From Neolewinella agarilytica (GTDB taxonomy: Bacteria > Bacteroidota > Bacteroidia > Chitinophagales > Saprospiraceae), in the NCBI RefSeq assembly GCF_900110645.1, contig NZ_FOFB01000006.1, positions 124,001 through 188,000 of the forward strand: DNA of 64,000 nucleotides. The letters run 5' to 3'. A program made the translations under genes and the position numbers. The notes under the pieces are model-generated. The model was not told the origin of the DNA, ran no database searches, and saw only the letters and a program-made list of their open reading frames with translations. Shown here one piece after another: positions 32,168 to 42,010 of this stretch (the first letter of the stretch is position 1; every line of letters begins with the position of its first letter).

Positions 32168-34261
32168 ATGCAAAACATTTCTTTCGAGTATCCGTCCTGG
32201 TTTCTGATTCTTTGCGCCCTTGCCGGTTTGGTAGTGGCTTTGCTGCTCTATTATCGGGAAAAGACTTTTCGAGACCAGCCCCGCGGCCTGGTCTGGGGGA
32301 TGGGCCTCCTCCGCTGGCTGGGCTACAGCCTGTTGGCGGCCTTGCTGCTATCTCCTTTGCTGCGTTACTTGCAGACGGACCGACAGGAACCCGTGATCGT
32401 GCTGGCGCAAGACGTGAGCGAATCCATAGGCATGGAAACGGACACGGCTGCTTACGTTGCGCAATGGGAAGCCCTCAAGGCCAGCCTGAGTGAAAAATAC
32501 CAGGTGGTGGATTACACCTTTGGTGCGGCGGTTACCCCGGGAGGAGCGCTACAGTTCAAGGACAAAAGGACCAACCTGGATGCGGTGCTCACTGAGATCA
32601 GTGATGTCTACGGCAGCCAGAATCTGGGGGCCGTGGTGCTGGCCACCGATGGAATCTATAATGAAGGGACTAACCCTGCCTACCGTAATCTGCAGCTTAA
32701 AGCTCCTGTTTATACCGTGGGGTTGGGGGACACGACCCAGCGCAGAGATCTGGTCATTCGCAGGGTCTTTCACAATAAGATCGCCTACCTGGAAGACCGG
32801 TTCAGCATCCAGATCGACGTTACTGCCCGCGGAGCTGCTGGCAGTAATACCCGAATGACGGTAAGTAGGGTAGGGGACAGCGGTTCAAAAGAACTGCACA
32901 CGGAGAATATTTCCATCAACAAAAACGATTTCTTCACCACCCGCGAGGTGATTCTGGACGCTGACCGACCGGGCGTCCAGCGGTATCGCATAAGCCTGAG
33001 CACTATTGGTGAGGAAGTGAGCACAGCCAATAACCGACGTGACATTTTCATCGATGTACTCGATGCCCGCCAAAAAGTATTACTGCTGGCGGCAGCTCCT
33101 CATCCGGACATTGCAGCAATTAAGCAGGCGCTGGCCACCGGCAAGAACAATGAAATAGAGATTGGCTATGCGGGTAAATTTCAGGGCCGGATGGCTGACT
33201 TTGACCTCGTAGTTCTGCATCAGCTGCCCTCTTTGAAAAAGAACATTAGCGCCGAGTTGAGCCAACTGCAACGGGCTAAAGTCCCAACGCTGTTCGTTCT
33301 TGGCCCTAACGCTCCTGCGCGGGCGATCGGGCAGGCACAGGATTTGCTCTCCTTTAAAGGAACCTCTGGTGCGAAGGGAAATGATGTCAGTGCCCGTACG
33401 GTGCCGGGCTTCAGCCTCTTTACGCTCAGTGAGGAGCTCCGGCAGGCACTGCCTAAATTCCCTCCGATAACTGCGCCTTTCGGAGAATTCACCCCGGGGC
33501 CCGGAGCAACTGTTTTGCTCAAGCAACGCATTGGCCGGGTGGAAACGGATTACCCATTGATTACCCTTGGTGAAAGCAAAGGCGTGCGAACGGGAGTTAT
33601 CGCTGGTAGCGGTATCTGGCAGTGGCGCCTTTTTGATCACCTGGAATACGGTAATCATGAGCGTTTTGATGAATTGATCAGCCAGGTAACTCAATACCTG
33701 ACCATACAGGAGGACAAGCGGCGTTTCCGGGTGAGCTTACCCAAGAACCTCTTCGATGAGAACGAACCGGTCCAGTTAGATGCGGAGCTTTACAACAGCA
33801 GCTACGAACTGATTAATGAGCCGGAGGCGACGGTTCTGATCACCGGCCCGGAGGGGCGGGAGTATAACTTCGCTTTCAACCGAACGAGTAACGCTTACAC
33901 CCTCAATGCAGGAACACTACCCGTAGGCAATTATCGATTCCTGGCCCGGACGAATTCCGGAGGCGAAGACCTTAGCTATAACGGCCGGTTTAGTATCCAG
34001 GCGGTAGAAGTAGAGCGGTATGCACTGGAGGCTGACCATGGTCTGCTAAGGCGCTTAAGTGATCAGTATGGCGGCGCCCTGCTCTTCCCCGAGGAACTGG
34101 CCTCTCTGCCGGGCCGCCTGGAAGCTGCCGGAACGGTGAAGCCCGTCTTATTTGAGACGGTGAATACCCGCTCGGTCGTGCACCTGAAATGGATATTTTT
34201 TGCCCTGCTTGCCCTCTTTGCCGGAGAGTGGTTTATGCGGAGATATTTTGGCGGCTACTAG
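32168..34261 (+). CDS. Membrane protein with von Willebrand A-like domain
   Basis: The protein is 697 residues from the ATG at 32168; upstream codons in the same frame lack features. Two N-terminal membrane helices lie at about residues 10-28 and 43-62. The VWA-like domain carries a MIDAS-type motif (AQDVSESIGM, residues near 80) and the later ATDGIYNEG. Further Ig-like and glutamine-amidotransferase-like beta regions lead to one C-terminal helix (WIFFALLALFAGEWF). It resembles Bacteroidota BatA-like/VWA transmembrane proteins of unknown function. No other Bat genes are adjacent. Confidence 0.75.
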   Translation: MQNISFEYPSWFLILCALAGLVVALLLYYREKTFRDQPRGLVWGMGLLRWLGYSLLAALLLSPLLRYLQTDRQEPVIVLAQDVSESIGMETDTAAYVAQWEALKASLSEKYQVVDYTFGAAVTPGGALQFKDKRTNLDAVLTEISDVYGSQNLGAVVLATDGIYNEGTNPAYRNLQLKAPVYTVGLGDTTQRRDLVIRRVFHNKIAYLEDRFSIQIDVTARGAAGSNTRMTVSRVGDSGSKELHTENISINKNDFFTTREVILDADRPGVQRYRISLSTIGEEVSTANNRRDIFIDVLDARQKVLLLAAAPHPDIAAIKQALATGKNNEIEIGYAGKFQGRMADFDLVVLHQLPSLKKNISAELSQLQRAKVPTLFVLGPNAPARAIGQAQDLLSFKGTSGAKGNDVSARTVPGFSLFTLSEELRQALPKFPPITAPFGEFTPGPGATVLLKQRIGRVETDYPLITLGESKGVRTGVIAGSGIWQWRLFDHLEYGNHERFDELISQVTQYLTIQEDKRRFRVSLPKNLFDENEPVQLDAELYNSSYELINEPEATVLITGPEGREYNFAFNRTSNAYTLNAGTLPVGNYRFLARTNSGGEDLSYNGRFSIQAVEVERYALEADHGLLRRLSDQYGGALLFPEELASLPGRLEAAGTVKPVLFETVNTRSVVHLKWIFFALLALFAGEWFMRRYFGGY

Positions 34262-34419
34262 AGCCGCTAAGCGTGGCCGCTAACCCCGTTTGGTATTGCT
34301 TCGGAAGAGGGATTTTGTTAAAGAAAAAAAGCAATTTGAAATACTCTGTTTTTCAAAGTACTTTTACGTTGTAATCGCTTTCCCTGCCTTGCGTGTTCCC
34401 ACAGACTATTTCCTCGAAC

Positions 34420-34453
34420 TTGTTAATAAAGCTTGAGTTTTTAGCTATCTTTG
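34420..34453 (+). promoter_or_regulatory. Probable promoter of the exopolysaccharide locus
   Basis: TATCTTTG at 34446-34453 matches the -7 consensus exactly. TTG at 34420-34422 is 23 bases upstream, slightly longer than usual. The start codon of the NusG-like gene follows 29 bases after the -7 box. It is the only good promoter seen before the long run of plus-strand genes. Confidence 0.5.
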
Positions 34454-34482
34454 CCCGTCAAAATAATCCCTCTCTAAGCCCT

Positions 34483-35124
34483 ATGGCTATTCGTATTTCT
34501 AGTCTTAACCACTGTTTAAGCGCTGCCTCAACGGGCAAGCTGGACGACATTCACCTCCGGGAGCGGCGGTGGTTTGCGGTCAGGACTTCAAGCCGCCACG
34601 AGAAAAGGGCTTGTGAGGAACTTCGCAGATCAGGCGTGGAGTGTTATGTCCCGCTACGGGAAAAGGTCTATAAATACCCTGGTAAGAAAGTAACGAGACA
34701 ACTGCCTCTGATGTCAGGTTACGTTTTCGTGCGAATTCATAAGGGGGAAGAAATGACTGTTCGCCGGGCACATTACGTCTCGGGCTTTGTGACGATCGGT
34801 GAAGACCGGAGGATGATCTCCGAGCATGAAATTGACCTGCTGCGTAAACTTAGCACAGACCGAAAATTAGACTGGGACACCATCGAAGAAGCCTTTGACT
34901 TCCGGGAGGGAACACCCGTTGAAATTATCCGTGGCCCGCTTGCGGGAATTCGCGGATACTACGTGCGCAAAAAATCTAAAAAGACATTTGTTATTTCTCT
35001 TTCCGGCATCGGTGCCTGTTTGTCAACCTGCGAGATTGATCCTTGCTACCTCATGACACTCAGTGAAGAAGCAATGGTACCGGAAGAGGTAGCTACAACA
35101 AACGACAGTAAAGTACTCTGGTAG
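34483..35124 (+). CDS. NusG-like transcription antiterminator (UpxY/RfaH type)
   Basis: The protein is 213 residues from the ATG at 34483, the first ATG after the -7 box. The NGN domain begins RRWFAVRTSSRHEKRACEEL (about residue 27) and continues with LPLMSGYVFVRI. A KOW-like C-terminal part contains EIIRGPLAGIRGYY. In Bacteroides, such UpxY proteins are the first genes of capsule operons and let RNA polymerase read through the long locus. Its position at the head of about 30 kb of polysaccharide genes fits that role exactly. Confidence 0.88.
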   Translation: MAIRISSLNHCLSAASTGKLDDIHLRERRWFAVRTSSRHEKRACEELRRSGVECYVPLREKVYKYPGKKVTRQLPLMSGYVFVRIHKGEEMTVRRAHYVSGFVTIGEDRRMISEHEIDLLRKLSTDRKLDWDTIEEAFDFREGTPVEIIRGPLAGIRGYYVRKKSKKTFVISLSGIGACLSTCEIDPCYLMTLSEEAMVPEEVATTNDSKVLW

Positions 35125-35174
35125 TAGCTGGATGTTCAAGACGGAAAAGCTGGTCATTGACGATGACTTGGGCT

Positions 35175-35214
35175 AAGCGTCTCCGACGCATGGACGCCGA
35201 AGGCCTGTCAGGCC
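35175..35214. repeat. REP-like hairpin pair
   Basis: GCGTC-TCC-GACGC (about 35177-35189) and GGCCT-GTC-AGGCC (about 35202-35214) are two short palindromes with 3-base loops, between the NusG-like gene and the epimerase. The TCC loop recalls the REP at 13872. They could also act on transcription at the head of the locus. Confidence 0.5.
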
Positions 35215-35239
35215 CAATACATAAAATTCGAACTTGCGG

Positions 35240-36259
35240 ATGACTAAAATTCTGGTGACGGGCTCCGCAGGGTTTATCGGCCATCACCTGGCCATCAAAC
35301 TGGCTGAAGCCGGCCTTGAGGTGGTGGGTATTGATAACCTGAACGACTACTATGATCCCGGACTGAAGTGGAGTCGCCTGGCGGAGGCTGGTATTGCGCG
35401 GCAGGATGTAGAGTCCGGAGAGGAAGCCGTAAGTACTAAATACCCCGCATACAGCTTTAGGAAAATCGGCCTCGAGGATAAGCAGGCCATTGAAAAACTA
35501 TTCGAGGATCACCAGTTCGCCAAAGTTTGTAACCTTGCCGCTCAGGCGGGCGTAAGGTACAGCCTGAGTAACCCGTCAGCTTATATCGATAGCAACATCT
35601 CAGGATTTGTCAACATTCTGGAGTCTTGCCGTAAAACAGGGGTTAAGCACCTGGTATATGCCAGTAGCAGCAGCGTATACGGGCTGAACGACAAGGTTCC
35701 GTTTGCAGAAGCAGATCCCGTTGATCAGCCGGCGAGCCTCTACGCAGCCACCAAGCGCAGTAATGAATTGCTGGCTCATGTCTACAGTCACTTATACCAG
35801 CTGCCGGTTACCGGGCTGCGGTTTTTTACGGTGTATGGGCCATGGGGACGCCCGGATATGGCCTACAGCCTGTTCAGCGACGCCATTCTGAATGATCGGC
35901 CGATAAAGGTGTTCAATCACGGAGAAATGTCAAGAGACTTTACCTACGTTGATGACATCGTGGAAGGCCTGTATCGTGTTTTGTGCCAACCTCGCCCTCC
36001 TCAGGAAGGGGTAGCCAGCCGGGTGTATAATATTGGCAAGGGCCAGCCGGTGAACCTGTTGACGTTCATCGAAATGATCGAAGAGTGCCTTGGAGTAAAG
36101 GCAAAGAAAGAATACCTGGGAATGCAACCCGGAGACGTCGAGAAAACGTATGCCGATACCTCTGCATTAGAGCGGGATTACAATTATAAAGCCAACACGA
36201 CCCTGGATAAAGGGATTCCGGCTTTTGTCCGCTGGTACAGAGAGTATTATAATGTATAG
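35240..36259 (+). CDS. NAD-dependent epimerase, UDP-glucuronate 4-epimerase type
   Basis: This 339-residue SDR enzyme starts at the ATG at 35240 (an in-frame TTG lies two codons upstream). The NAD-binding motif is TGSAGFIGHH, and the catalytic pattern is SSSSVYG with Y-AATK (YAATKRSNELLAHVYS). The segment NLNDYYDPGLKWSRL and FFTVYGPWGRPDMA are typical of UDP-glucuronate/galacturonate epimerases. It should provide UDP-galacturonate for the polymer. Its stop overlaps an ATG (36252) of the next gene's frame. Confidence 0.87.
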   Translation: MTKILVTGSAGFIGHHLAIKLAEAGLEVVGIDNLNDYYDPGLKWSRLAEAGIARQDVESGEEAVSTKYPAYSFRKIGLEDKQAIEKLFEDHQFAKVCNLAAQAGVRYSLSNPSAYIDSNISGFVNILESCRKTGVKHLVYASSSSVYGLNDKVPFAEADPVDQPASLYAATKRSNELLAHVYSHLYQLPVTGLRFFTVYGPWGRPDMAYSLFSDAILNDRPIKVFNHGEMSRDFTYVDDIVEGLYRVLCQPRPPQEGVASRVYNIGKGQPVNLLTFIEMIEECLGVKAKKEYLGMQPGDVEKTYADTSALERDYNYKANTTLDKGIPAFVRWYREYYNV

Positions 36260-36273
36260 CAGAACACTCATCA

Positions 36274-36318
36274 GGGCGCTGCACGCAGGTGCAAAGTTCT
36301 GATATAAACAGCAAAGAA
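36274..36318 (+). repeat. Dispersed CGCAGGTGCA element at a glycosyltransferase start
   Basis: GGGCGCTGCACGCAGGTGCA is followed by AAGTTCTGATATAAACAGC and AAAG. It has an exact core and the shared AGCAAAG tail. It contains the in-frame TGA at 36300. Confidence 0.8.
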
Positions 36319-37634
36319 AGATCTCCCGAAAAGTACTCATCATTACCTATTACTGGCCTCCCAGCGGAGGGGCAGGAGTACAGCGTGTACTGAAAACCGT
36401 GAAGTATCTGCGGGATTTTGGCTGGGAACCCGTCGTTTTTACCGCAAAAGACGCTGCTTATCCAGTCATTGATGAGAGCCTTGCCAAAGATATTCCCGAA
36501 GGAGTACAAGTACTGAAGGGTGACATTTGGGAACCCTATGAGCTCTATAAGCGATTTACTAACCGGGACAAAAAAGAGAGAGTCTACTCCGGGTTTATGA
36601 CCGGAACGGAGAAGCCCTCCTTCACTCAAAAAGCTTCTGTTTGGCTACGGGGCAATTTTTTCATTCCCGATGCCCGCGCTTTCTGGCGCCGGCCCTCCGT
36701 ACGGATGCTTACCGATTGGCTGGCTAACAACGAGGTCGACGCCATCATCTCATCAGGCCCTCCACATACGACCCACCTGATTGCAAAAGCTCTGAAGCGC
36801 AAGACAGGTATCCCCTGGTTAGCAGACTTCAGAGATCCCTGGACCAATATTGACTTCTACGATCAACTCATGCTAACTAGCTGGGCCGACCGCAAGCACC
36901 GTAATCTGGAGCAATCTGTCATTAAGGAGGCCGACAAAATGATCACGGTAAGCTGGAGCTGGGCCGATGACTTCCGGCGCCTGGGGCGAAAAGACATCGA
37001 GGTCGTGACCAATGGTTTTGACGAAGCGGACTTTCAGCAGCATCCGGTCTCTCCGGATCCAAAGTTTACGATCTGCCACATTGGATCGCTCAATCAGGAC
37101 CGCAACAGTAAACCCCTCTGGGAAGTGCTGGCCGGGTTGACCACAGAGAATCCTGCTTTCAGGGAGGCGCTACGTCTTCGCTTTATCGGGAAAACGGACG
37201 AGATCACTTTCTCACAGCTCGAAGAGCTGGGCCTGAGCCAGAACGTAGAACGGGTGGAATACATTCCTCACAACGAAATTACCGGGGCCCTCGCCCGCGC
37301 CCGTGTGCTGCTGCTACTGACCAATGATACGCCTAACGTAATGGGGGTAGTGCCCGGTAAACTCTTTGAATACCTGGCGGCCAAACGACCCATTTTAGCC
37401 ATCGGTACCACGAAAGGTGACGCTGCGCGTATCCTGAAAGAAACCTCGGCCGGGACGATGTGTGGCTTTGAGGATAAGCAAGCCATGAAAGCCTGTCTGC
37501 TGGATTTATTCAATAACTTTGAACAAGGAGAGGCGCCACAGGCCGGTGACCCGGAGGCAATCCGGAACTTTTCCCGTAAGGGAGCTACCGCCACCATTGC
37601 CCGGTATCTAAACGAAATAGCGATAAAAAAATGA
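36303..37634 (+). CDS. Glycosyltransferase family 4-like protein with disturbed start
   Basis: The frame is open from 36303 to 37634 (443 residues at most). The N-terminal fold is complete from KVLIITYYWPPSGGAGVQRV, which lies upstream of the first GTG in frame (36399), so a start at 36399 would remove the first strand and glycine loop. Later motifs include DFRDPWTNIDFYD and the donor-binding region GVVPGKLFEYLAAKRPILAI. No ATG, GTG or TTG lies between 36303 and the conserved start. The same frame continues upstream through a TGA (36300) to an ATG at 36252 that overlaps the epimerase stop, and the dispersed repeat sits between. The gene may be read by an unusual start, by readthrough, or be damaged. 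The next gene overlaps it by ATGA. Confidence 0.75.
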   Translation, partial: YKQQRKISRKVLIITYYWPPSGGAGVQRVLKTVKYLRDFGWEPVVFTAKDAAYPVIDESLAKDIPEGVQVLKGDIWEPYELYKRFTNRDKKERVYSGFMTGTEKPSFTQKASVWLRGNFFIPDARAFWRRPSVRMLTDWLANNEVDAIISSGPPHTTHLIAKALKRKTGIPWLADFRDPWTNIDFYDQLMLTSWADRKHRNLEQSVIKEADKMITVSWSWADDFRRLGRKDIEVVTNGFDEADFQQHPVSPDPKFTICHIGSLNQDRNSKPLWEVLAGLTTENPAFREALRLRFIGKTDEITFSQLEELGLSQNVERVEYIPHNEITGALARARVLLLLTNDTPNVMGVVPGKLFEYLAAKRPILAIGTTKGDAARILKETSAGTMCGFEDKQAMKACLLDLFNNFEQGEAPQAGDPEAIRNFSRKGATATIARYLNEIAIKK

Positions 37635-38692
37635 GCGCGATAGAGAAATCAATCCTGGTTACCGGAGGAGCTGGCTTCATCGGGAATCACGTAGTTCGCC
37701 GGCTGGTGAACAACTACCCGCACTATAAGATCATCAATCTGGATGCGCTGACCTACGCCGGCAATCTGGAAAACGTAAAGGATGTTGCCGATGCCCCGAA
37801 CTACAGTTTCGTCCGGGCAGACATTACGGACCTGGAGGCCATCAGAGTAGTGTTTGCTACTTATGCCCCTGATGTGGTGATTCACCTGGCGGCAGAAAGT
37901 CACGTTGACCGAAGCATTGAGGATCCACTCATTTTTGTCAAAACCAACCTTTTGGGCACCGCCACCATGCTGCAGGTCGCTAAGGAAAGCTGGAAGGAAG
38001 ACTATGCCGGTAAGCTTTTTTACCACGTCAGTACGGATGAAGTTTATGGCTCCCTGGGCGAAACGGGGTTCTTCGTCGAAGAGACTCCTTACGATCCGCG
38101 TAGTCCTTACTCGGCCTCCAAGGCTGGTAGTGACCACCTGGTAAGGGCATGGGGCCACACCTTCGGGTTGCCAATCGTTCTGTCTAATTGCTCCAATAAC
38201 TACGGTCCCTACCAGTTTCCGGAAAAATTGCTCCCGCTGTTCATCAACAACATTAAACAGGGCAAGCCGCTCCCTGTCTACGGCCAGGGGGTCAACGTAA
38301 GAGACTGGCTATACGTAGAGGATCATGCCCGGGCCATTGATGACATTATGCATAAGGGTAAGCAAGGGGAAACCTATAATATCGGCGGCCATAACGAATA
38401 CCGTAATATTGACCTGATCCGCGTACTTTGTAAGTTGATGGACAAGAAGCTTGGCCGGGAGGAAGGCTCTTCCGAAAAGCTCATTACCTACGTTACCGAC
38501 CGGGCTGGCCACGATATGCGCTACGCCATCGATGCAACGAAACTGAAAGAAGATCTCGGCTGGATGCCCAGCCTCCGGTTCGAAGAGGGTCTGGATAAAA
38601 CCATTGACTGGTACCTGAACAATGAGGAATGGATGGCCGGAGTGACCAGTGGTGACTATCAAAAATACTACGAGAAAATGTACGGGAAGTAG
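37631..38692 (+). CDS. rfbB: dTDP-glucose 4,6-dehydratase
   Basis: This 353-residue SDR enzyme makes dTDP-4-keto-6-deoxyglucose, the precursor of rhamnose and amino-deoxysugars. The motifs are TGGAGFIGNHVVRRL, HLAAESHVDRSI, STDEVYGSLG and Y-SASK (PYSASKAGSDHLVRAWGHTF), followed by SNNYGPYQFPEKL. Length is standard. It overlaps the preceding glycosyltransferase by 4 bases. Its partner rfbA follows 75 bases later, but rfbC and rfbD are not in the window, so the final dTDP-sugar is not known. Confidence 0.95.
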   Translation: MSAIEKSILVTGGAGFIGNHVVRRLVNNYPHYKIINLDALTYAGNLENVKDVADAPNYSFVRADITDLEAIRVVFATYAPDVVIHLAAESHVDRSIEDPLIFVKTNLLGTATMLQVAKESWKEDYAGKLFYHVSTDEVYGSLGETGFFVEETPYDPRSPYSASKAGSDHLVRAWGHTFGLPIVLSNCSNNYGPYQFPEKLLPLFINNIKQGKPLPVYGQGVNVRDWLYVEDHARAIDDIMHKGKQGETYNIGGHNEYRNIDLIRVLCKLMDKKLGREEGSSEKLITYVTDRAGHDMRYAIDATKLKEDLGWMPSLRFEEGLDKTIDWYLNNEEWMAGVTSGDYQKYYEKMYGK

Positions 38693-38698
38693 GGGCGC

Positions 38699-38737
38699 AT
38701 TGCCCTCTGACTTTCCTTTGCACCTGCGGGCGCGCCC
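38699..38737 (-). repeat. Dispersed CGCAGGTGCA element between rfbB and rfbA
   Basis: On the minus strand GGGCGCGCCCGCAGGTGCAA is followed by AGGAAAGTCAGAGGGCAAT. It has an exact core and shared tail, and occupies most of the gap between two otherwise tightly packed genes. Confidence 0.75.
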
Positions 38738-38767
38738 TGAAAACCTGGCAACACAAGCTTCACTCTC

Positions 38768-39631
38768 ATGAAAGGAATTATTCTGGCTGGCGGTTCCGGC
38801 ACCCGGCTTTACCCCATCACGCGCGGTGTTTGTAAGCAGTTGATGCCTGTTTATGATAAGCCGATGATCTATTACCCATTGTCCATTCTGCTCCTTGCGG
38901 GAATCCGGGAAGTACTGATCATTACCACCCCTGAAGACAACGTCGCTTTCCGTAATCTGCTCGGAGACGGAAGCGACCTGGGTTGCACCTTTGAATATGC
39001 CATTCAGGAAGTGCCTAACGGCCTGGCCCAGGCATTTGTGATCGGGGAAGATTTCATCAACGGAGATAAAGCCGCGCTGATCTTAGGAGATAATATCTTT
39101 CACGGGGCAGGGCTGAGTCAGCTACTACAGGCAAGTGCGAGCCTTGAAAAGGGAGCGCGCGTTTTTGCCTACCCCGTCCATGATCCGGAGCGTTATGGAG
39201 TCGTCGAATTCGATGAGCATAAGCGGGCCATTTCCATTGAGGAAAAACCAGCAGAGCCCAAGAGCAAATATGCCGTTCCCGGCCTGTATTTCTATGACGA
39301 AAGAGTAACGGAGATTGCTAAAAACATAGCTCCCAGCGCAAGGGGGGAGTATGAAATCACGGACGTAAACCGTAAGTATCTCGAAATGGGGGAACTCGAA
39401 GTCGGGGTAATGCAGCGGGGCACTGCCTGGCTGGATACGGGAACCTTTGAAAGCCTGCACGATGCGGCGGAGTTTGTCCGCGTTATTGAAAAGCGTCAGG
39501 ATTTTAAGATCGGTTGTATTGAAGAGGTTGCCTGGAGAATGGGCTACATTGGAGATGATCAGCTTAAAAAAATTGCGGACCCCCTTAAGAAGAGCGGGTA
39601 TGGTATGTACCTGGAGCGTCTGCTACACTAA
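38768..39631 (+). CDS. rfbA: Glucose-1-phosphate thymidylyltransferase
   Basis: This 287-residue RfbA/RmlA joins glucose-1-phosphate and dTTP to form dTDP-glucose. The nucleotide-binding signature is [20 protein letters not shown], followed by [10 protein letters not shown] and [27 protein letters not shown] and [13 protein letters not shown] are also conserved. Length is normal. It works directly before RfbB in the dTDP-deoxysugar pathway. Confidence 0.96.
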   Translation: MKGIILAGGSGTRLYPITRGVCKQLMPVYDKPMIYYPLSILLLAGIREVLIITTPEDNVAFRNLLGDGSDLGCTFEYAIQEVPNGLAQAFVIGEDFINGDKAALILGDNIFHGAGLSQLLQASASLEKGARVFAYPVHDPERYGVVEFDEHKRAISIEEKPAEPKSKYAVPGLYFYDERVTEIAKNIAPSARGEYEITDVNRKYLEMGELEVGVMQRGTAWLDTGTFESLHDAAEFVRVIEKRQDFKIGCIEEVAWRMGYIGDDQLKKIADPLKKSGYGMYLERLLH

Positions 39632-39665
39632 ATAACGGCCTACTAGCCACCCATCGGGTGATACT

Positions 39666-40613
39666 ATGAAAAAAGTCCTGATTACCGGTGCTGCCGGCTT
39701 CCTTGGTTCTCACCTGAGTGACCGCTTCATCGCGGAAGGCTTTCACGTGATTGGCATGGATAACCTGATCACGGGCTCGATGGATAACATCGCTCACCTG
39801 ATGCCGAGGGAAGACTTTACTTTCTACCATCACGATGTCAGTAAGTTTGTTCATGTTCCCGGTGAGCTGGACTACATTTTGCATTTCGCATCGCCCGCCA
39901 GCCCGATCGATTACCTTAAAATGCCCATCCAGACCCTGAAGGTCGGGAGCCTGGGGACGCACAATCTGTTGGGCCTGGCCAAAGCGAAAAACGCCCGTAT
40001 GCTTATCGCTTCTACCAGTGAAGTGTACGGCGACCCGCTGGTGCATCCGCAACACGAAGAGTATTGGGGCAACGTAAATCCCGTTGGCCCACGTGGCGTT
40101 TACGATGAAGCCAAACGGTTTCAGGAAGCAATGACGATGGCCTACCATACTTATCACGGGCTGGAGACGCGCATTGTGCGCATCTTCAACACTTACGGGC
40201 CCCGGATGCGGATTGATGACGGACGGGTATTACCCGCATTTATCAGCCAGGCCATCAGAGGCGAAGGCTTAACCATCTTTGGTGATGGTAGCCAGACCCG
40301 GTCTTTTTGCTACGTCGACGATTTAGTAGAGGGGATTTACCGGCTCTTGATGAGTGACTATGCACAGCCCGTGAATATAGGGAACAGTGATGAGATCACT
40401 ATTAAGGCTTTCGCTGAAGAAATCATGGAACTCGTGGGTAATTCGAACGCCTTTCTTGATCAACGGCCGCTACCGGTGGATGACCCTAAACGCCGCCGGC
40501 CGGATACTTCTCTGGCAAAGAAAATTTTAGACTGGGAACCCAAAACAGACCGAAAGACAGGGCTGAAAAATACCCTGCCCTACTTTCAGCAAAAACTTTC
40601 TTCCGTCATCTGA
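39666..40613 (+). CDS. UDP-glucuronate decarboxylase (UDP-xylose synthase) family
   Basis: This 315-residue SDR enzyme has [15 protein letters not shown], the YDEAKR catalytic pattern ([13 protein letters not shown]) and [39 protein letters not shown] is highly typical of UDP-glucuronate decarboxylases. It would convert UDP-glucuronate to UDP-xylose. A UDP-glucose dehydrogenase to supply the substrate is not identified in the window, although the next gene is a related nucleotide-sugar dehydrogenase. Confidence 0.92.
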   Translation: MKKVLITGAAGFLGSHLSDRFIAEGFHVIGMDNLITGSMDNIAHLMPREDFTFYHHDVSKFVHVPGELDYILHFASPASPIDYLKMPIQTLKVGSLGTHNLLGLAKAKNARMLIASTSEVYGDPLVHPQHEEYWGNVNPVGPRGVYDEAKRFQEAMTMAYHTYHGLETRIVRIFNTYGPRMRIDDGRVLPAFISQAIRGEGLTIFGDGSQTRSFCYVDDLVEGIYRLLMSDYAQPVNIGNSDEITIKAFAEEIMELVGNSNAFLDQRPLPVDDPKRRRPDTSLAKKILDWEPKTDRKTGLKNTLPYFQQKLSSVI

Positions 40614-40620
40614 AGGAAAA

Positions 40621-41961
40621 ATGAAATCCGTGAAAAATACTGTGGACACTTTAGACGCTGACAGAGTCTTACAAGAGCTCAAAACCAGGAAAAAGTCAAT
40701 ATCGGTAACGGGCTTAGGCTACGTTGGCCTGCCTTTGGCGCTGGAACTGGCAACAAAGTTCAACGTCATTGGCTTCGATATATCTTCGGAGCGGGTGAAG
40801 AAAATGCAGCAGTCCATTGATCCCAGCAATGAACTCCCTGCTACCGCCTTCCACAACCGGAGTATCACTTTTACTTCCGATCCTGCGGAGTTGGCAAAAG
40901 CAAGCTTTCACATTGTAGCCGTGCCTACTCCGGTGGACGAAAGCCGGACCCCCAACCTCAAGCCATTGTTGGGGGCTACCGCCAGCGTTGGGCGCCACCT
41001 CCGGAAGGGGGACATCGTCGTTTACGAATCTACCGTATACCCCGGCTGTACGGAAGAAGATTGCGTACCGCTGCTGGAAAAAGAAAGCGGCCTGACTTTC
41101 GGAGAGGACTTTACCGTCGGTTATTCTCCCGAAAGGATCAACCCGGGAGATAAAAAACACACCATTACCAGCATTACCAAAGTTGTAAGCGCCAGCGATG
41201 AGCCCACGCTGAAAGTGGTAGCTGGAACTTATGGAGAAATTATTACAGCCGGCATTTACCCGGCCAAATCGATTAAGGTGGCGGAAGCTGCCAAAGTAAT
41301 TGAAAACAGCCAGCGCGATGTTAACATCAGTTTCGTCAATGAGCTAAGCATCATTTTTCGGAGGTTGGGAATCGATACGCAGGACGTTCTCGACGCAGCA
41401 TCCACGAAATGGAACTTCCTGCCCTTCCGGCCCGGGCTGGTGGGCGGGCATTGCATCAGTGTAGACCCTTACTATCTGTTGCATAAAAGCCTGGCCATGG
41501 GATATGACCCGCAGGTTATTGCCAGTGGGAGGCGCATTAACGATGGAATGCCGGCTTTTATCGCTAAAGAACTGGTGCAACTCCTGCTAAGAGCGGGGAA
41601 AAACCCCAACGATTGTAACGTGCTGGTGCTGGGAGTAACCTTTAAAGAGAATGTTACGGACATAAGAAACTCTAAAGTAGTGGATATGATCCGGGAGATG
41701 TCTGAGTTTGGCCTCAATGTAGATCTGGTCGACCCCTACGCCGATCCCGAAGAAGTGATGGAAAAGTATCAGCTGCCCATGACGGAAACCGTCGGGGAAA
41801 ACTATGACGCCATCATTGTAGCGGTTGCTCACGAGAAATTCAGTAAATACTCTTTAGACTACTTCCGCAAGATCAGCCAACCAGAAATGGTCCTGTTTGA
41901 TCTCAAAGGAATTTACTCAAGGGACGAACTACGGGAAGGGGAAGTACTCTGGAGGCTGTAA
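40621..41961 (+). CDS. Nucleotide-sugar dehydrogenase, TviB/WbpA-like
   Basis: This 446-residue UDP-sugar C6 dehydrogenase has an NAD-binding motif (SVTGLGYVGLPLALELA), the catalytic Cys in GLVGGHCISVDPYYL, and PERINPGDKKHT. The details match the TviB branch, which oxidises UDP-GlcNAc to UDP-GlcNAc uronate (as in Vi antigen), or the WbpO-type for GalNAc, more than UDP-glucose dehydrogenase. It starts 7 bases after the UXS stop. The predicted product is an acidic amino-sugar for the polymer. Confidence 0.88.
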   Translation: MKSVKNTVDTLDADRVLQELKTRKKSISVTGLGYVGLPLALELATKFNVIGFDISSERVKKMQQSIDPSNELPATAFHNRSITFTSDPAELAKASFHIVAVPTPVDESRTPNLKPLLGATASVGRHLRKGDIVVYESTVYPGCTEEDCVPLLEKESGLTFGEDFTVGYSPERINPGDKKHTITSITKVVSASDEPTLKVVAGTYGEIITAGIYPAKSIKVAEAAKVIENSQRDVNISFVNELSIIFRRLGIDTQDVLDAASTKWNFLPFRPGLVGGHCISVDPYYLLHKSLAMGYDPQVIASGRRINDGMPAFIAKELVQLLLRAGKNPNDCNVLVLGVTFKENVTDIRNSKVVDMIREMSEFGLNVDLVDPYADPEEVMEKYQLPMTETVGENYDAIIVAVAHEKFSKYSLDYFRKISQPEMVLFDLKGIYSRDELREGEVLWRL

Positions 41962-42010
41962 GCCGCTGGACTCAGCCCACCACGAGTTTTCAAACGAATA
42001 TTTTTTCAAT

